Shown here one piece after another: positions 48,201-59,399 of a stretch of 64,000 nucleotides of DNA. A model generated the notes under the pieces. That model saw only the letters and a list, made by a program, of their open reading frames with translations. It had not been told where the DNA came from and made no database searches. The position numbers and the translations under genes were made by a program. Source of the stretch: Isoetes taiwanensis (Eukaryota > Streptophyta > Lycopodiopsida > Isoetales > Isoetaceae). Position 1 is the stretch's first letter; every line of letters starts with the position of its first letter. The stretch spans positions 8,447,426-8,511,425 of the forward strand of contig JAJEKV010000036.1 of NCBI GenBank assembly GCA_021234155.1. The letters are read 5' to 3'.

Positions 48201-49690
48201 CTGCAAACAGTGTCAACCTTTCCGGGAATGAGAAATGGTACCTCATCTGGAAGACAATAAGTTCATTTGTAGGGACCCTTCTACTCTTGGATAATTTTTA
48301 AGCACAACGCATTTATGAAATGAGTCAGAAAAATTCCCTTTTACATGAGAATAATCACAATTCGAAAATGAGGCTGCATGTAACTAGCATCCCATAATCT
48401 CTTCTTCAACATGAAATTGCCATCATATGAAATGTAATATTTTGTCTTGGCACATAGGCTCTTCTGGTTTGATCATGAATGATTTGTGAAAAGGGCGATT
48501 AAAGCTTATAGACCTACACTATATTTTAAAGAATCCTCAAAGTTCTCTCTTTGTGAAAACACACATATTTTTACTAGAATCAGAATGGTCCTCGCGATCC
48601 AACAGCTGTAAGATTCAACCCACTTTTATTGACCCATTCTTTATACATGGATGATGTGGTGTCTGAAGTTTGCTTCCCCACTGATCAAGGGGTTTTATTT
48701 CTATTTGTTTGTGCTTGTTTAATGTAAACGTTTCCATTTAGGAATTGCACGTGGGCCTTCTAGTTGAGGCCTGAATAAATGGGCCTTCTAAAATCGACCA
48801 GTTGCTCTGGAGACAATCAACCGGATCCAATTCCTGTTTATATTTCTTTTGGCATAGCTAGAAAGTTGTCCTCTGGATTTTCCACATTGGAGAAGCCCTT
48901 TTCGCTGGATTGAAGCCCTAGATTTGGGTGTTCAAACCCGACTGTAGGGCTCTAAATCTGGCATAGTCCATCAGAGCCCAAATCCAACCCTTGTTTTGAT
49001 CACAATCCTGCTGTTTGCACCATTTTCCTATGAGGAAGTCAGAAGGCATACATATTCTAACTTATGTAAACAGCTTGTTTGTGAGGCTACTTTCTGAAAC
49101 TTAAAGCTTGTATATGAAGCATGTTTTGTGGAGTTTGTATATGAAGGCATGTTTGACAAGCCTGATTCGTTGCCATGCTTTGGCCTTTGTAATTTGTTTC
49201 TATGTTATTAATACCTGTATAGATAGAGGATCAATTCTTTCTACATGAGTGCGAGGTTTGTTTAATATTCTTGGTACTACCGTGGGATCCAACGATCCTA
49301 AGTGTGCAATGGAGTGTGCAATAAATAAGGGATACAATAACTTTCTATTTTATGAAAAGGAGAAAAAAATGGCAAAAAAAAAAAGAATATTAAAAAAAAA
49401 ATGATTGGAAATAGTAGCCTAGATACTGCAGCTAGATACAGAATTGTAGCATCAATTATCTCTAATTCTAGACTTAAAGTTGTCTTTTCTCACGATCTAC
49501 CAAGAATACAGGGCGCCAGAATACACTCGCTCACTTCCTACACTCTACCTTTTTTTTCCTACAAAATTGCGATGGCAATGTCAGTAGAATTCTTGGTGGG
49601 ATGTCAAGCTGGGATCTGTGTTGGTAAGGATTAATTCTTTCTTTTTCGGTTTCTGATCCTATTGTTTACAATTCTTTTCTTTTTTGTTTC
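45239..49690. other. AT-rich non-coding stretch, no gene recognised
   Basis: No conserved coding sequence was recognised. A (GGAA)n run of about 40 bases lies at 46,024-46,060. A paired block mentioning GGCAACATAGATCT occurs at 45,368 and 45,708, suggesting an old duplication of about 340 bases. Small frames at 47,413-48,028 lack motifs. Confidence 0.4.
46024..46060. repeat. (GGAA)n microsatellite
   Basis: AAGGAAGG repeats about eight times inside otherwise unique sequence. Confidence 0.9.
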
Positions 49691-49693
49691 TAG

Positions 49694-50215
49694 GAATTAC
49701 AACGTGTGCCTCTGAGAGCTGATCAAAATATTCTGATGCAAGGACCAAATGGGAAGCAGTATGAAGCTATGTTGCATCTATATAGACTATGTTCTGTTGC
49801 CAATGTAGCATATTTCATGAGCCAAGGTGGCATATTCGAGCCTAAGGGGAATGCTTGAGCCTCAGGGCACAACATTTCAACCATATAAAAAAAAACATAC
49901 GAAACCATATTTCATCCTTTCAAAAGAATAAATCATTTGAAAGAGTATTTTTATGACCCTTGTGGCATGCTTGATACACTGTGGCATGTTTAAGCTAAGA
50001 TGGCAACATAACTTCATAGTAGGAACATTTGTAGGCTATTATGAATTAAGGATCCAGGGCTTTTTTGCGAATGGATGGAAAAATTTTCTTAGTGGAATTG
50101 GCATCCAGGTTGGGGACATTCTGTTATGCATAGTGTCAAACGAACTTGTTACTGTAGTGGTATGTGATGGATCTTATCGTACAAAACCAATGTGTTCCTA
50201 CCAGACTAGAAAAGA
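49694..50215 (+). pseudogene. B3-like DNA-binding domain exon, copy 1 (interrupted)
   Basis: After the acceptor TTTTTGTTTCTAG, the exon reads ELQRVPLRADQNILMQGPNG, then KQYE. The frame then runs into about 230 bases carrying 19-bp-satellite-like text (GAGCCAAGGTGGCATATTCG). The domain resumes near 50,060 with FFANGWKNFLSGIGIQVGDI and then VTVVVCDGSYRTKP. The pattern 'L.GP.GK.YEV...FF..GWK.FL....I..GDIL.F' is that of plant B3 domains, which bind DNA such as RY or auxin-response elements. Comparison with copy 2 (62,734-62,990) shows where the insertion lies. An upstream frame at 49,401-49,634 may be another exon. The interruption makes it non-functional. Confidence 0.55.
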
Positions 50216-50404
50216 GAGCAACCTTAGCGGTGCTACATCACTTGCACATCACTCACCTGATAAAATGTTTCTGACTAAGAAAAATATCCTTTCCCACTAC
50301 ACATCATCATCTCATTTGTGTCACGTGACCACTTCTTTGCCACATCACCTCTCACTCACCCTTGCCACCTCACCAAATTTAAATTTTTCTTTTCACCAAA
50401 AAGT

Positions 50405-50540
50405 CAAAGAGTTTTTTTTTGCCAAAAAAGATTCTTCCATCTTGTAGAGCATCAAAAAATATGCCATGTGGGATAATTTCCTTTTCAAAGTGGCCTTGAT
50501 TTGACCTGGGAATCGTTCCATGGTTGAAAAAAAAATAGCA
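50405..50540. repeat. dispersed AAAAGATTCTTCCATCTTGTAGAG module, copy after B3 copy 1
   Basis: It contains TTTGCCAAAAAAGATTCTTC, CATCTTGTAGAGCATC, AAATATGCCATGTGGGA and GGGAATCGTTCCATGG. It lies about 190 bases downstream of the B3-like coding end, exactly as in copy 2 at 63,190, so it may belong to the 3' region of that gene family or to a transposon linked to it. Confidence 0.65.
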
Positions 50541-51040
50541 AAAAAAAACATCCATCGATTTTGGAGATGACGTTGCACCAGCAAACGCACAGGAAGCATT
50601 GCTTCATAAAGATCTATCATGCGAAAAGCAGGATTGAATATAAAATGAATCCCTAAGCAAAATATTTGATTTGTTACGCGGACTTCCACATGGGAATCCA
50701 CTCGTTGCCACCCCACACCGCCCAGATGTACACGTCGTAAAAGGGGAGAATGGGTATAGGTAGGGTAGAAGTAGTTAGGCCCCTTTTCTTTTTTTTTTTT
50801 AATTTATGACAGGCTTACCAAGAAATGGATTTTGGAGGTCTAAATATGGCAATAATCAATTTTCTCAAAGCCTATACTATAATTTTTCCATGCTCTACTT
50901 TATGGAAAAAGAAAATTTAGAAAATGCGAACTTTTTAGTTTTAGGGCAAAGATGGCTATAAGATGGACGATTTGACAAAAAATGTGGTGATCTGCCAAGT
51001 AATTGGTGACAGGCAATGTAAAAGTGGTGATGTACAAATA

Positions 51041-51352
51041 AGGCCCAGATTTCACTACTTCGGCAAATTCAGATCGTGTGTTGGCATCAACTACCAGGCA
51101 ATTTGAAGCAAACTGTAGGAATCAACATTGAGGTCATGGTAGTTCCTAGATTCAAGCATTATTTAGCTTAGCTGGCAGGCTTTGCATGCATCTGTCGGGC
51201 ATCTGCCGACCAACATCCCTCGTTAGGAAATTTTGGGATATCTAACTCCATGTAAGGAACTTCCACCCTGCAGTGGTATCGCAACAACAGCAATAGTCGC
51301 TTACCTGTTCCTCTCGAATTCGTCGCCACAGCAATTGTTGGCCTAATGGGCC
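51041..51352 (-). mobile_element. 312-bp PIF/Harbinger-type MITE, copy 1
   Basis: It is flanked by TAA at 51,038-51,040 and 51,353-51,355. The left end is GGCCCAGATTTCACTA and the right end, reversed, is GGCCCATTAGGCCAAC. Read on the minus strand, its interior matches the copy at 54,258-54,587 (GCGACGAATT, TTGTTGCGATACCA, GGGTGGAAGTTCC). The TAA duplication fits the TWA target of PIF/Harbinger elements. Confidence 0.75.
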
Positions 51353-51559
51353 TAACTCTTTTCCTAATCAAAAACTTTTCATCACATGGATATAACATGG
51401 TGATGATTTTGAGGTGATGGGGATGATACGTGGTGGTGATGATGATATGTGATGGTATATGATGATGCAGAATCATGGAGAACTTTGACATGTAGGCACA
51501 AAGGTCAACTTTTTGCCTTTTCTAGAAATGTTATATTAGAGGTGCCCTTCTTTCTCTAT

Positions 51560-52080
51560 CTTTGTTTTTAGAGAGAGAATATGGTTTTGGACCTTATAAA
51601 TGCCAAAATGGAATTTTAGCAATTTTTTCGTGTGTATGGATGAATGCATTGTTTACTAGGAAAAAATGGACTTGCTAATTTTTGGTCCTAGAAAATGGCA
51701 ATGGTGCATGAAAGGAGAGATCAATCAGGTATGAGAGACATGGTTTTTGGATAGAATGATGATAGCTTGGGAAGTAGAATATCCTGCCAAAAACGTGCAA
51801 ACTACCAATATGAAACTCGAGGGGTCTTTTCAAACCTTGACTTCAAGTCCTTAAGATCCTTAGATGATCAAAATGCTTCTTCAAATGCCTATATATATGA
51901 TGCCAAATCAATGTCCTTTCTTGGTTTTTCATATCAAAATTTCTTCTACAAGTTGCCAAGTGATATATGGATGTCGTCAAGCTTTATGCTCTATAAGCTC
52001 ACACAGCTGTATGAAGTCAAATGTTAGCCAAATGTGTCAAGCATGCATATAGCTCTTCTATGTTGCCATTTTGTATACCA
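51560..52080. repeat. diverged repeat related to 58,740-59,290
   Basis: Both stretches share, in order, AAGTAGAATA, TGCAAA(C/T)TACCA, CTTGACTTCAAGTC, GATGCCAAATCA/GATGTCAAATCA, AAGTGAT and AAGTCAAAT(A/G)TTA. Identity is only moderate. No coding motif is recognised in either. Confidence 0.4.
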
Positions 52081-52974
52081 ACTTTCATCTCCTCATAAAA
52101 CAAAAACATTCCCCAAAGCCATTCAAGTCGAGCCTAGATAAACACTGGGTATGAACACGTGCTATTAATTTATTAGATGGTTCTATATATGAACTTACCG
52201 TATAGTACTTTATGTCCAAGGAAATGTTAAAGCCATTGTTTATTATATTCATATAATATGATTCTAGATGTTTAGTCATGGATATGTGTTGCTCACTCGA
52301 TGTTTTGGACAACAAATGCGCACTAAAGACAATTTGTCTTAGTGTGGACAGATAATACTACTATAAGGATTAATCTAGATAGATGTCCCAGCTAGTTGAT
52401 CGAGGTTAAGGCTACTTGTGACTTGGACTTTGCAATTTTAGTTCTAGTGAACAGCTTCATTCTTTTAGGTGTATTGGCACACAAACATGTACATAACATG
52501 ATTTGATGTCTTGGCACGTGGCTGGATGTGATAGGTGGAAAGATAGGCTTGGTAGGTTTAGGAGTAGAACAGGCTAGTTCTATTAAAGTTTAAATTTGGC
52601 ATGCATCCCAATAACTTGATTTTGAGGGGCTATATGTATAGCCAAAACGAATTTTCTAAAAGCCCATTCTATATACCTTTCCATGCTCCAGCCTTTGGGG
52701 AAAAAAATAGAAAATAAGTTGTTTTAATTTTTGGTAAAAAAAATGGACTAAGGGCAATAGACATGGCAAAGTATGTGGTGACATGGCAAGAAAATGATGA
52801 CATGACCATCTACGGGTGATCATGTAGCAAGGAAATTAGCAAACATCTTTTCTCTTAGCCAAAATGTTTTGGCGACATGGATGAGACATGATGGTTGTGC
52901 TGATGATATGGAGGTGATGTGGATGGTGTGAATGTGATGTGGATGATATGGAGGTGACTTTCGCAAGTAAACAC

Positions 52975-54110
52975 CAAATGGTTCACGCGTTAAATTAGTG
53001 TTACACAACCGAAGAAAATTGACAAACCAAAATATAAAAAGGCTAAATGAAACAACAAGAATCCAGTAAAATGAGATGGCATCGATTTTCCAGAGATCCT
53101 AGTGTGTCTGCAATCTAGAGGGCAGCAGTGACCTCCAGAACATATTTCTTTGGAGATGAAGCTTTTGAAGGACCTCGGATTAAACCAGACATGATGCCCT
53201 CTTGTTGAGCATGGGATGGTATGAGAACAAATATTGCAGACATTATAAATTAAAATTCTTCGCACAGGCTTGAAATTGAAATGGGAAGACATGATGGGAT
53301 ATCGGATCGTGATGATCGAAGACGAACAACATGCTTTCGTAGATTGTCCAAACTTTCAACACACCTGCGCGAAGAATTTGGGATCACTGAATCTAGATTT
53401 TCTGAGCTCCTTAAGATCGACCCGTCCAAGCTTGGAGACTACTTACAATCTTGGTGGACTTACCGAAAGGAAACTCTTGATCTTATAGCATTTATAGAGT
53501 CTTACATTGAAATTCCCGTGGACGTAAAAATTTATCTTATCTTATCTTATCTTATCTTATCTTATTGAAACAGACACAAATAAGTTGTTAGTACATAACA
53601 TTATCGATATACTATTTTTTGTCGCCTTATGGACCTGAGGGTCTTTAAACAGGCGTGATTTAAATCAATCAATCAATCAAAATAAAATTTCGCAATCAAA
53701 TGACAAGCACAAATACTTACATCGAATAGCAGCCAACATGGTTCTCGTTCAACCAAGATCTGGATGCATGCTGTAGAATATCTGATGCAAGTATCTCAAA
53801 GGTGATGACATTCTCTCGAGTTATACAGAACTCACTAACGTCAGTTGATCCTTGCCTCCAATAGGCACTGCTAATGTACAAAGGCCACCTGCAATGTAAT
53901 CTGCTGCAAGCATTAGCTTCCTCTTCTTCAGAATCCTCACTCTATACCATTGAAGAAGGTCTAGAATGTTTTTCAAAGACAAACTCGGGTTTTAAGGTAG
54001 GGTTGTGCACAAGGGTCATGCTGGGGGGCTCGTCACCAAGAAAAATCATTGATTCTTTGTCAATTGTTGCTGCAACAAGTCTTCTCTTTCTAAAAGCTAA
54101 GCTAGAGAGA
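52975..54110 (-). pseudogene. unrecognised spliced gene, copy B
   Basis: The upstream block (about 54,105-53,950) reads RKRRLVAATIDKESMIFLGD, then EPPSMTLVHN, then LKPEFVFEKHSRPSSM. It is followed by a possible short intron or coding SEDSEEEEANACSRL. Exon 53,888-53,721 reads WPLYISSAYWRQGSTDV, one codon shorter than in copy A, and ends at /GTAAGT. The SGLIRGPSKASSPKK exon near 53,190 is frameshifted after KK, and the NLTREPFG block lies near 53,005. This copy preserves the acidic stretch lost from copy A, whereas copy A preserves the frame of the later exon. Product and family are unknown. Confidence 0.4.
53262..53690 (+). mobile_element. 5'-truncated LINE 3' end with (CTTAT)n and (AATC)n tails
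   Basis: The frame MIEDEQHAFVDCPNFQH, then after a frameshift LREEFGITESRFSELL, matches the zinc-finger-like end of LINE ORF2 proteins (IEDExHFxxxCPxYxxLR) also seen at 59.8, 60.65 and 61.1 kb. The trailer includes CTTATGGACCTGAGGGTCTT, like CTTATAGACCTGATGGTCTC at 61.39 kb and CTTCTAGACCCGATGGTCTC at 60.92 kb. (CTTAT)7 lies at 53,532-53,566 and (AATC)4 ends the insert. Confidence 0.65.
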
Positions 54111-54257
54111 TAAAGTGCACATTTTCTTCAAACAAGTATGGAAGAGTAAATTATTCAAGCCATTGCATAAAAGATCTATTGATATATGCACTAATGCCCA
54201 ATTGGTTGCCAAATTGTCCACATCATCCTCAAGAATGCCAAATACCATACCACCTAA

Positions 54258-54587
54258 GGCCCAGATTCTATTGTGCCGTCAGTTGGTACAGCGACGAATC
54301 ACGGAGCCACAAATAATCAATTAACACCCTTGTTGCGATTCCATTGCAGTCAGAATTGTGGGTGGAAGTTTCCGATGTGGAGTGAGTTATCATAGAAATA
54401 ACAGACGGGGGATCTTGCCCGAGAGTTTCGGGAAAATTTGACAGCTTGGATGAACAAAGCTTAGAATCACGGCGCCGTGAGCTGCAATGGAATGTAGATG
54501 ATGGTAGATAAGCCTTGTTTTGTTGCCGATCGCCCGCTAGTTCTTGCCAGCAGATCCAGAAATGGCCGGCTTAGTGGAATCTGGGCC
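54258..54587 (+). mobile_element. 330-bp PIF/Harbinger-type MITE, copy 2 (empty site in copy A)
   Basis: The terminal repeats read GGCCCAGATTC on both sides and extend imperfectly to about 23 bases. TAA flanks both ends (54,255-54,257; 54,588-54,590). In copy A the same place reads ACCACCTAAGCACATCC without the insert and with a single TAA near 38,687, so insertion with a 3-bp TAA duplication is demonstrated within the window. The interior is non-coding. Confidence 0.9.
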
Positions 54588-54894
54588 TAAGCACATCGGT
54601 GTCATCATACATGTGTCACCTACCTCAAAATTTATTTCTTCAAAACTTTTGACCTAAGTAAAGTCATTTTTATACCTTAGATAACACGTCATCATCCCAT
54701 GGTGCCACATCATCCCCAAGTGCTTCCACATCATCATACACATGTCATCCACATCATCTCCACTTCATTACAAGTTTTGACTAGAAAAAAGTCATTTTGC
54801 CACCTTACATGACACTTCATCACTTCATAGTGCCATGTCACCACCCATTTGCCATGTTTCATCAAATTTCACTCTCTTTTTTAGTAAAAGTAAT

Positions 54895-55030
54895 GAAGCG
54901 CTCTTTTTTTGCAAAAAGATTCTCTCATCTTGTAGAGCATCAAAAAAGATTCCTTTGGAAAAAAGAATTTTTGAAAAAAAACCATATTGACCTCCATTGT
55001 TCATTTCTTGGGAATCGTGCCAAATTTGAA
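54895..55030. repeat. dispersed AAAAGATTCT module, copy in B
   Basis: This is the same module as at 38,990 with near-identical text (TTTTTTTGCAAAAAGATTCT, CATCTTGTAGAGCATC, CTTGGGAATCGTGCC). Confidence 0.7.
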
Positions 55031-55129
55031 AAAAAAAGTTCCTATCTAATCCCCCAAGCAAAAAGATCTACTAAATCCAATTTCAAGGCGTGCCACATGG
55101 TACCCCCTGGCATGTGGGGTGGCAACGGG

Positions 55130-55200
55130 CCGAATCCCACGTGAAGGTAGCACGTAATTTTATTAGTAATTTGAAAGCTATCTATATATACCCTGGTTTT
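55130..55200 (+). promoter_or_regulatory. G-box and TATA-box promoter-like region, copy B
   Basis: CACGTG at 55,138-55,143 and TATATATA at 55,183-55,190 keep the spacing found in copy A. The outer G-box of copy A has decayed here to CACATG. The following 330 bases are conserved with copy A and end at TTAATGCGGGCTAATCA. A frame at 55,521-55,721 follows but is unrecognised. Confidence 0.45.
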
Positions 55201-55535
55201 TATTTTGTCTCCAGCCTATGGGATATTGTTCCAACAAAATCTAGGAACCCTAAAAAGGGCAGGCCACGTTCCGGCCTTTTTGGCGGATTGGGCATGTTAA
55301 TCATCACCCAGAGCTCCCGATTTAAGCTCTTTAATGCCAAGAAACCCAAACTTCTCAGAAAAGACAGAGATTAGATCCGAATTTGCCAAAAAAAGGGGAT
55401 TTCGTCTCAGAACGTTTTGGAAGGCCTTTGGCGAGATTATCGACTTGCTGAGCATTAGTGCATGCCGGATTGATGTCCTATGTCTGAGAACGTATACAGG
55501 ATCGGTCTTTTTGGCAGTTAATGCGGGCTAATCAG

Positions 55536-56200
55536 TACGGATTTCTCCTTCTTTTGTCATCTTTTTACTTTCAAGTACAAGTCTGGCTGGAAGAAAACAT
55601 CACTGCAATTTTATATGAACAAGTGGAGTTTATAATACGTGATGTCTCAAGGGAAGGATTAACTAAACTTTATGACATTCGGATGCAAACTTTATCTGAA
55701 GTTTATAGTTTTAATGGTTAAAAGGCAAAGTTTATATAGAGTTATATGTTTTTCGGATTCGATGTACTCTAAATATGTCATGGCACAGTCAAACAGTCTA
55801 TAATATGCAAAGATCCTTTCCACCAAACAATCTACAATATGCAAAGATCCCGCTTTTACTATGAGTCCCGAGTGTTGCTTGCGTGTGTGATAGCATCTAA
55901 GTAAACATATGTTTGCAAAGCATATGTATTTTCTAAAGGCTTCATTGTCTGCAAATTACTTTATTGGAATGGAAAAATATTATGGCCTCCCTTGTGTTCA
56001 GATTAATGGAGTTTGCATATGCTGATATCAGTGAATTTAAAAAGGCAATGTGACAAAAACGCTGAGTTCTCAGGGTATTAGCCCTGTTATATCCCAATTA
56101 ATCGAATATTATGCAGAAGGTAATAAAGTGGCATTTTTCATTATGCACTAGTGTAAATAATCACTTATGAACTGTTTTAACAGACCGCATGATATAAATG
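55536..56200. other. no gene recognised
   Basis: The frame at 55,521-55,721 begins in copy B sequence and continues with VWLEENITAILYEQVEFIIR. It might be an exon after TTTCAAG but matches nothing I know. The rest is AT-rich non-coding sequence. Confidence 0.3.
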
Positions 56201-56201
56201 C

Positions 56202-56890
56202 CTAAAAATGGCTGCATGCATGAGTGTTATGAATGAAAAATTAGGGTATGCATTGGCATTAGGACCTACATGCATGGGTCAATAATGGAATTTGAGTTCT
56301 AATCTCCGAAATATCTAAAGACATGTTTGTATAATGGTGGATAAGGCATGCATGGACATAGGGACTCTGCATGCAAATGTTTATATTGATTAATAAGAAC
56401 ATATGAAATCTTGTCGCTTTGTCGATAACGATGCGTGCACATGCATGACAGTTTACTTACAAAGCAATTAAATGCTTAGGTAGTTCTCGTTTGATGGAAA
56501 TTGGCACATGCATGGTAGTAGAAGGAATACTACCCAAGTAATAATAATGATCTAAAAATGGCTGCATGCATGAGTGTTATGGATGAAAAATTAGGGTATG
56601 CATTGGCATTAGGACCTACACATGCATCACCAATAATGGAATTTGAGTTCTAATCTCTGAAATATCTAAAGACATGTCAGATAATGGTGGATAAGGCATG
56701 CATGGACATAGGGACCTGCATGCAAATGTTTATATTGATTAATAAGAACATATGAAATCGTCTCATTGTCGATAACGCAAGGTGCACATGCATGATGGTT
56801 TACTTGCAAAAGAATTAAATGCTTAGGTAGTTCTCGTTTGATGGAAATTGGCACATGCATGGTAGTAAAAGGAATACCACCAAGTAATCT
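56202..56890. repeat. tandem duplication, 2 x ~345 bp, rich in CATGCATG
   Basis: CTAAAAATGGCTGCATGCAT starts each copy, at 56,202 and 56,552 (period 350). Both contain GGATAAGGCATGCATGGACA, ATTAATAAGAACATATGAAA and TGGAAATTGGCACATGCATG. The copies differ by a few substitutions and small indels. CATGCATG is the RY core bound by plant B3 factors of the ABI3/FUS3 type, but a regulatory role here is only a possibility. Confidence 0.85.
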
Positions 56891-57004
56891 AGAGAAACAT
56901 TCTCGAAAAGCTTTTAGAATTAGCCTTAAATTGTTAGACATTTGGAGCTATACGGTTTGAGCCAATTAACAACCGCAAAGTGAGCTATGGCTAGCATGGA
57001 CGGG

Positions 57005-58212
57005 TTTTTTTTAGAACGGCAGAAGTATTATATTACATGCAAAGATACATAGTAATACAAAAATTCAGAGAAGATCTCTGAGATAAAGGGCAGTGACACA
57101 GCCAAATCGGCCTAACACTCCATGAGGAGGAAAAGTATTAATAGAAAACAACCACGCTTATATATTCTTTTAGATTTAAAAGAAAAAAAAAACTATAGTT
57201 ATGGAAGTTTCAAAGTACTATAGGGTCTCAGAAATTTCATGTCCGCAATCCAATTGCTGCCTCACAAATCCTCGACCCCATCCAGAGTAATTATAGCATA
57301 CATATTTCCCGTATGAAAAAAATAACGGTGATCAAGTTTCCAGGGCCCATATGTGGAGGAATCCAGATATCCAATATCCATGAATCCGTGAGCAAGTTCA
57401 CAAATACCAAGCTTTTTCCGGAAGTATCTTTTGAGTTCGGGGATTTGAACCGCCAAATATCATCATCTCGTAATTCTTCTCAAAGTCTTGACCTCAATGA
57501 TATGGATTTTGACCCAGTAAAGGGCCCCAATGACCTCCTGGTGAGTAAGAGGAATCGTGCCCGCCGGGACCTCCCTCGCATGCCCACCCTCCAAGTGTTT
57601 TCTAACCAGATAATCTGTCAGCAGCATCAGACAAAGTGTTAAAGTGAGATGAGAAGAAAGAGAAAAAACCTTGAAAGGAACCCAAAGAGTTTCAGCTTGA
57701 AGTTTCACCAAAGGAGCAGAAGTTTCAGCTTGACCACAACCCAATTGACACCTATCAAAGATCTGACCATTATATTTGGCTAGACAGACATTTGTTTTGA
57801 GGCTTTTATTAAGGAGTAGCTTGATTTGAAGTTCCCCTGGCCAGCTTCAAGGTTTTGGGAAAATCTATCCAATAGATACTGTTAATTGAGATCCCTTGTT
57901 CCATCCTCTCTAATTCACTTTTGAGAAATTGAAGACGGACTCCTCATAAGGAATACACCCAATAAGACCCCGGGACTTTAAAAATTTCAACTTAATTTCA
58001 ACAGCAGCGTTTCTGAGGGGCTCACCAACAAATGCCGGTTCTTTTGCAGTCAATAACTCCTTTCGCACTGCTTGCTGCACCTCATTTGCATACTCCAAAA
58101 TCTGTTTGACCGCTTTGTCGACGCTTATGTTGTTCCGACTCGGATGCTCTTTCCGGTATTCACCATGTCTCGAAGCGATGTAAGAATCTCCAAATACTAC
58201 AAAGCCCGTCAC
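57005..58212 (-). pseudogene. decayed unrecognised coding region ending near a LINE-like tail
   Basis: On the minus strand a frame from 58,212 (MTGFVVFGDSYIASRHGEYR; contains VDKAVKQILEYANEVQQAVR and LKFLKSRGLIGCIPYEE) is followed, after stops, by FDRCQLGCGQAETSAPLVKL, HAREVPAGTIPLTHQEVIGA and YFFHTGNMYAIITLDGVEDL to a stop at 57,262. The pieces run in one direction and read like one old protein of about 350 residues, but I do not recognise the family. Further downstream, CTTCTGCCGTTCTAAAAAAAA (complement of 57,005-57,030) resembles the 3' tail of plant L1-type LINEs. The coding part may therefore be host or transposon derived. Confidence 0.35.
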
Positions 58213-58504
58213 CTACCTGTTTCCCCTTCTCAAGAACAGATGACCAGCGATCTACGAATATGGGCGCTTCCAATTCTCGTTTTCTATTAGGTTATGCCCT
58301 TTCTCACTCAACGTACGGACCAAATCATTTTGTCATTATTCTTCTCTGTTCCGGACACTTCCTTTTCCCTCAAATCTGCCATTTTCCCATCTGTCCCAAC
58401 TTCTTAATCATTTCCACATTCTGTCCCATGATTGTCCTTATTTTTTAATATTTTTTCCCTGCCTTTTCTATCTTCGAAATCTGGCACTATCTGACCTATG
58501 AGAT

Positions 58505-58840
58505 CTAATTGTAAACTTTAACAACTATTTTACTCTCTACCCACATACAATGAGTATGAAAAACTTGTGCCGCACTTGCATTCCTATCCCCTACAAACTC
58601 CTCAAGCCCCCCAAGCCAAGATTCAAGAAGTCCACCCGATTGGGAATCAAGGAGAAAATGGGTGTAAACAATTCTTCCGAAAGAATCATCAGACATCAGA
58701 CCTTCCCATAGATGGGCTAACTTTTGCCCCAGAGAAAATGCAATTTTGGACCTTAGGAAGGGTAAAAGTTGATGGAATTTAGCTATTTTTTCATATGTGA
58801 TGGTGAAGGGTGCACTTTTGAGAAAAAATATACTAGCCAA
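58505..58840 (-). other. unrecognised minus-strand frame, 111 codons
   Basis: The frame contains ITYEKIAKFHQLLPFLRSKI, then KLAHLWEGLMSDDSFGRIVY and LGGLEEFVGDRNASAAQVFH. Composition is protein-like and it runs in the same direction as the decayed region at 57.3-58.2 kb, so it may be an upstream exon of the same old gene. No motif is recognised. Part of its span overlaps the diverged repeat at 58,740-59,290. Confidence 0.25.
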
Positions 58841-59290
58841 TTTGGATTTAGCAAAAGGGTAACGGTTTATGAGAGAAAAAAATATGGTATGAGCAATGGT
58901 TTATGCGTGGAATGGAAGTAGAATAGCCTTGGACATAGTAAATCACGCCTTTAGCACTAGAATATTATCTCAAAAGCTTGAATCATGCAAATTACCATTG
59001 AATTTCGATGGTCCTTCCAATACTTTACTTTGGGGTCTTTACATCTTGACTTCAAGTCTTCAGATGTTGACTAGAAGCTTTGATACTCATATCTCCTTCA
59101 AGAAATGCCTACTTGATGTCAAATCACCTGTCCTCTTCATGCAAATTTGTCTTCTAGAAGAAACCAAGTGATGATGTCTTCAAATATCTTGGTTTTACAA
59201 GCTCTCACACAAATATATAAGTCAAATATTATAGCAAACACGAAAAAAGCATGTGTAGAGTTTCTTCTATCTCGCCATTTTATGGCAGCG
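58740..59290. repeat. diverged repeat related to 51,560-52,080
   Basis: It shares ordered short blocks with 51.6-52.1 kb (TTTTGGACCTTA, CTTGACTTCAAGTC, AAGAAATGCCTACTTGATG). Divergence is high and no terminal structure is visible. Confidence 0.35.
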
Positions 59291-59399
59291 GTAAGATTAT
59301 AGTTTTTATAGACCATTCAACAAATATGCTTATGAGGAAGCATGAATTCGATTGATCTAAGTCGACTCATCCGAACCAAAAGTGCCCATGTCTCTATCT

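Larger units (their letters stand above)
52960..55535. repeat. segmental duplication, copy B
   Basis: This is a second copy of the blocks at 35,849-39,695 with high identity between shared parts. It carries a LINE tail (53,262-53,690) in the intron where copy A has the purine array, and a MITE (54,258-54,587). Small frameshifts separate the exons (for example the SGLIRGPSKASSPKK exon is frame-broken here). Confidence 0.85.

Noticed and set aside
57005-58212. Reading the minus-strand frames as LINE ORF2
   Set aside because: No reverse-transcriptase or endonuclease motifs are visible; only the A-tail-like end resembles a LINE, so the coding part is left unassigned.
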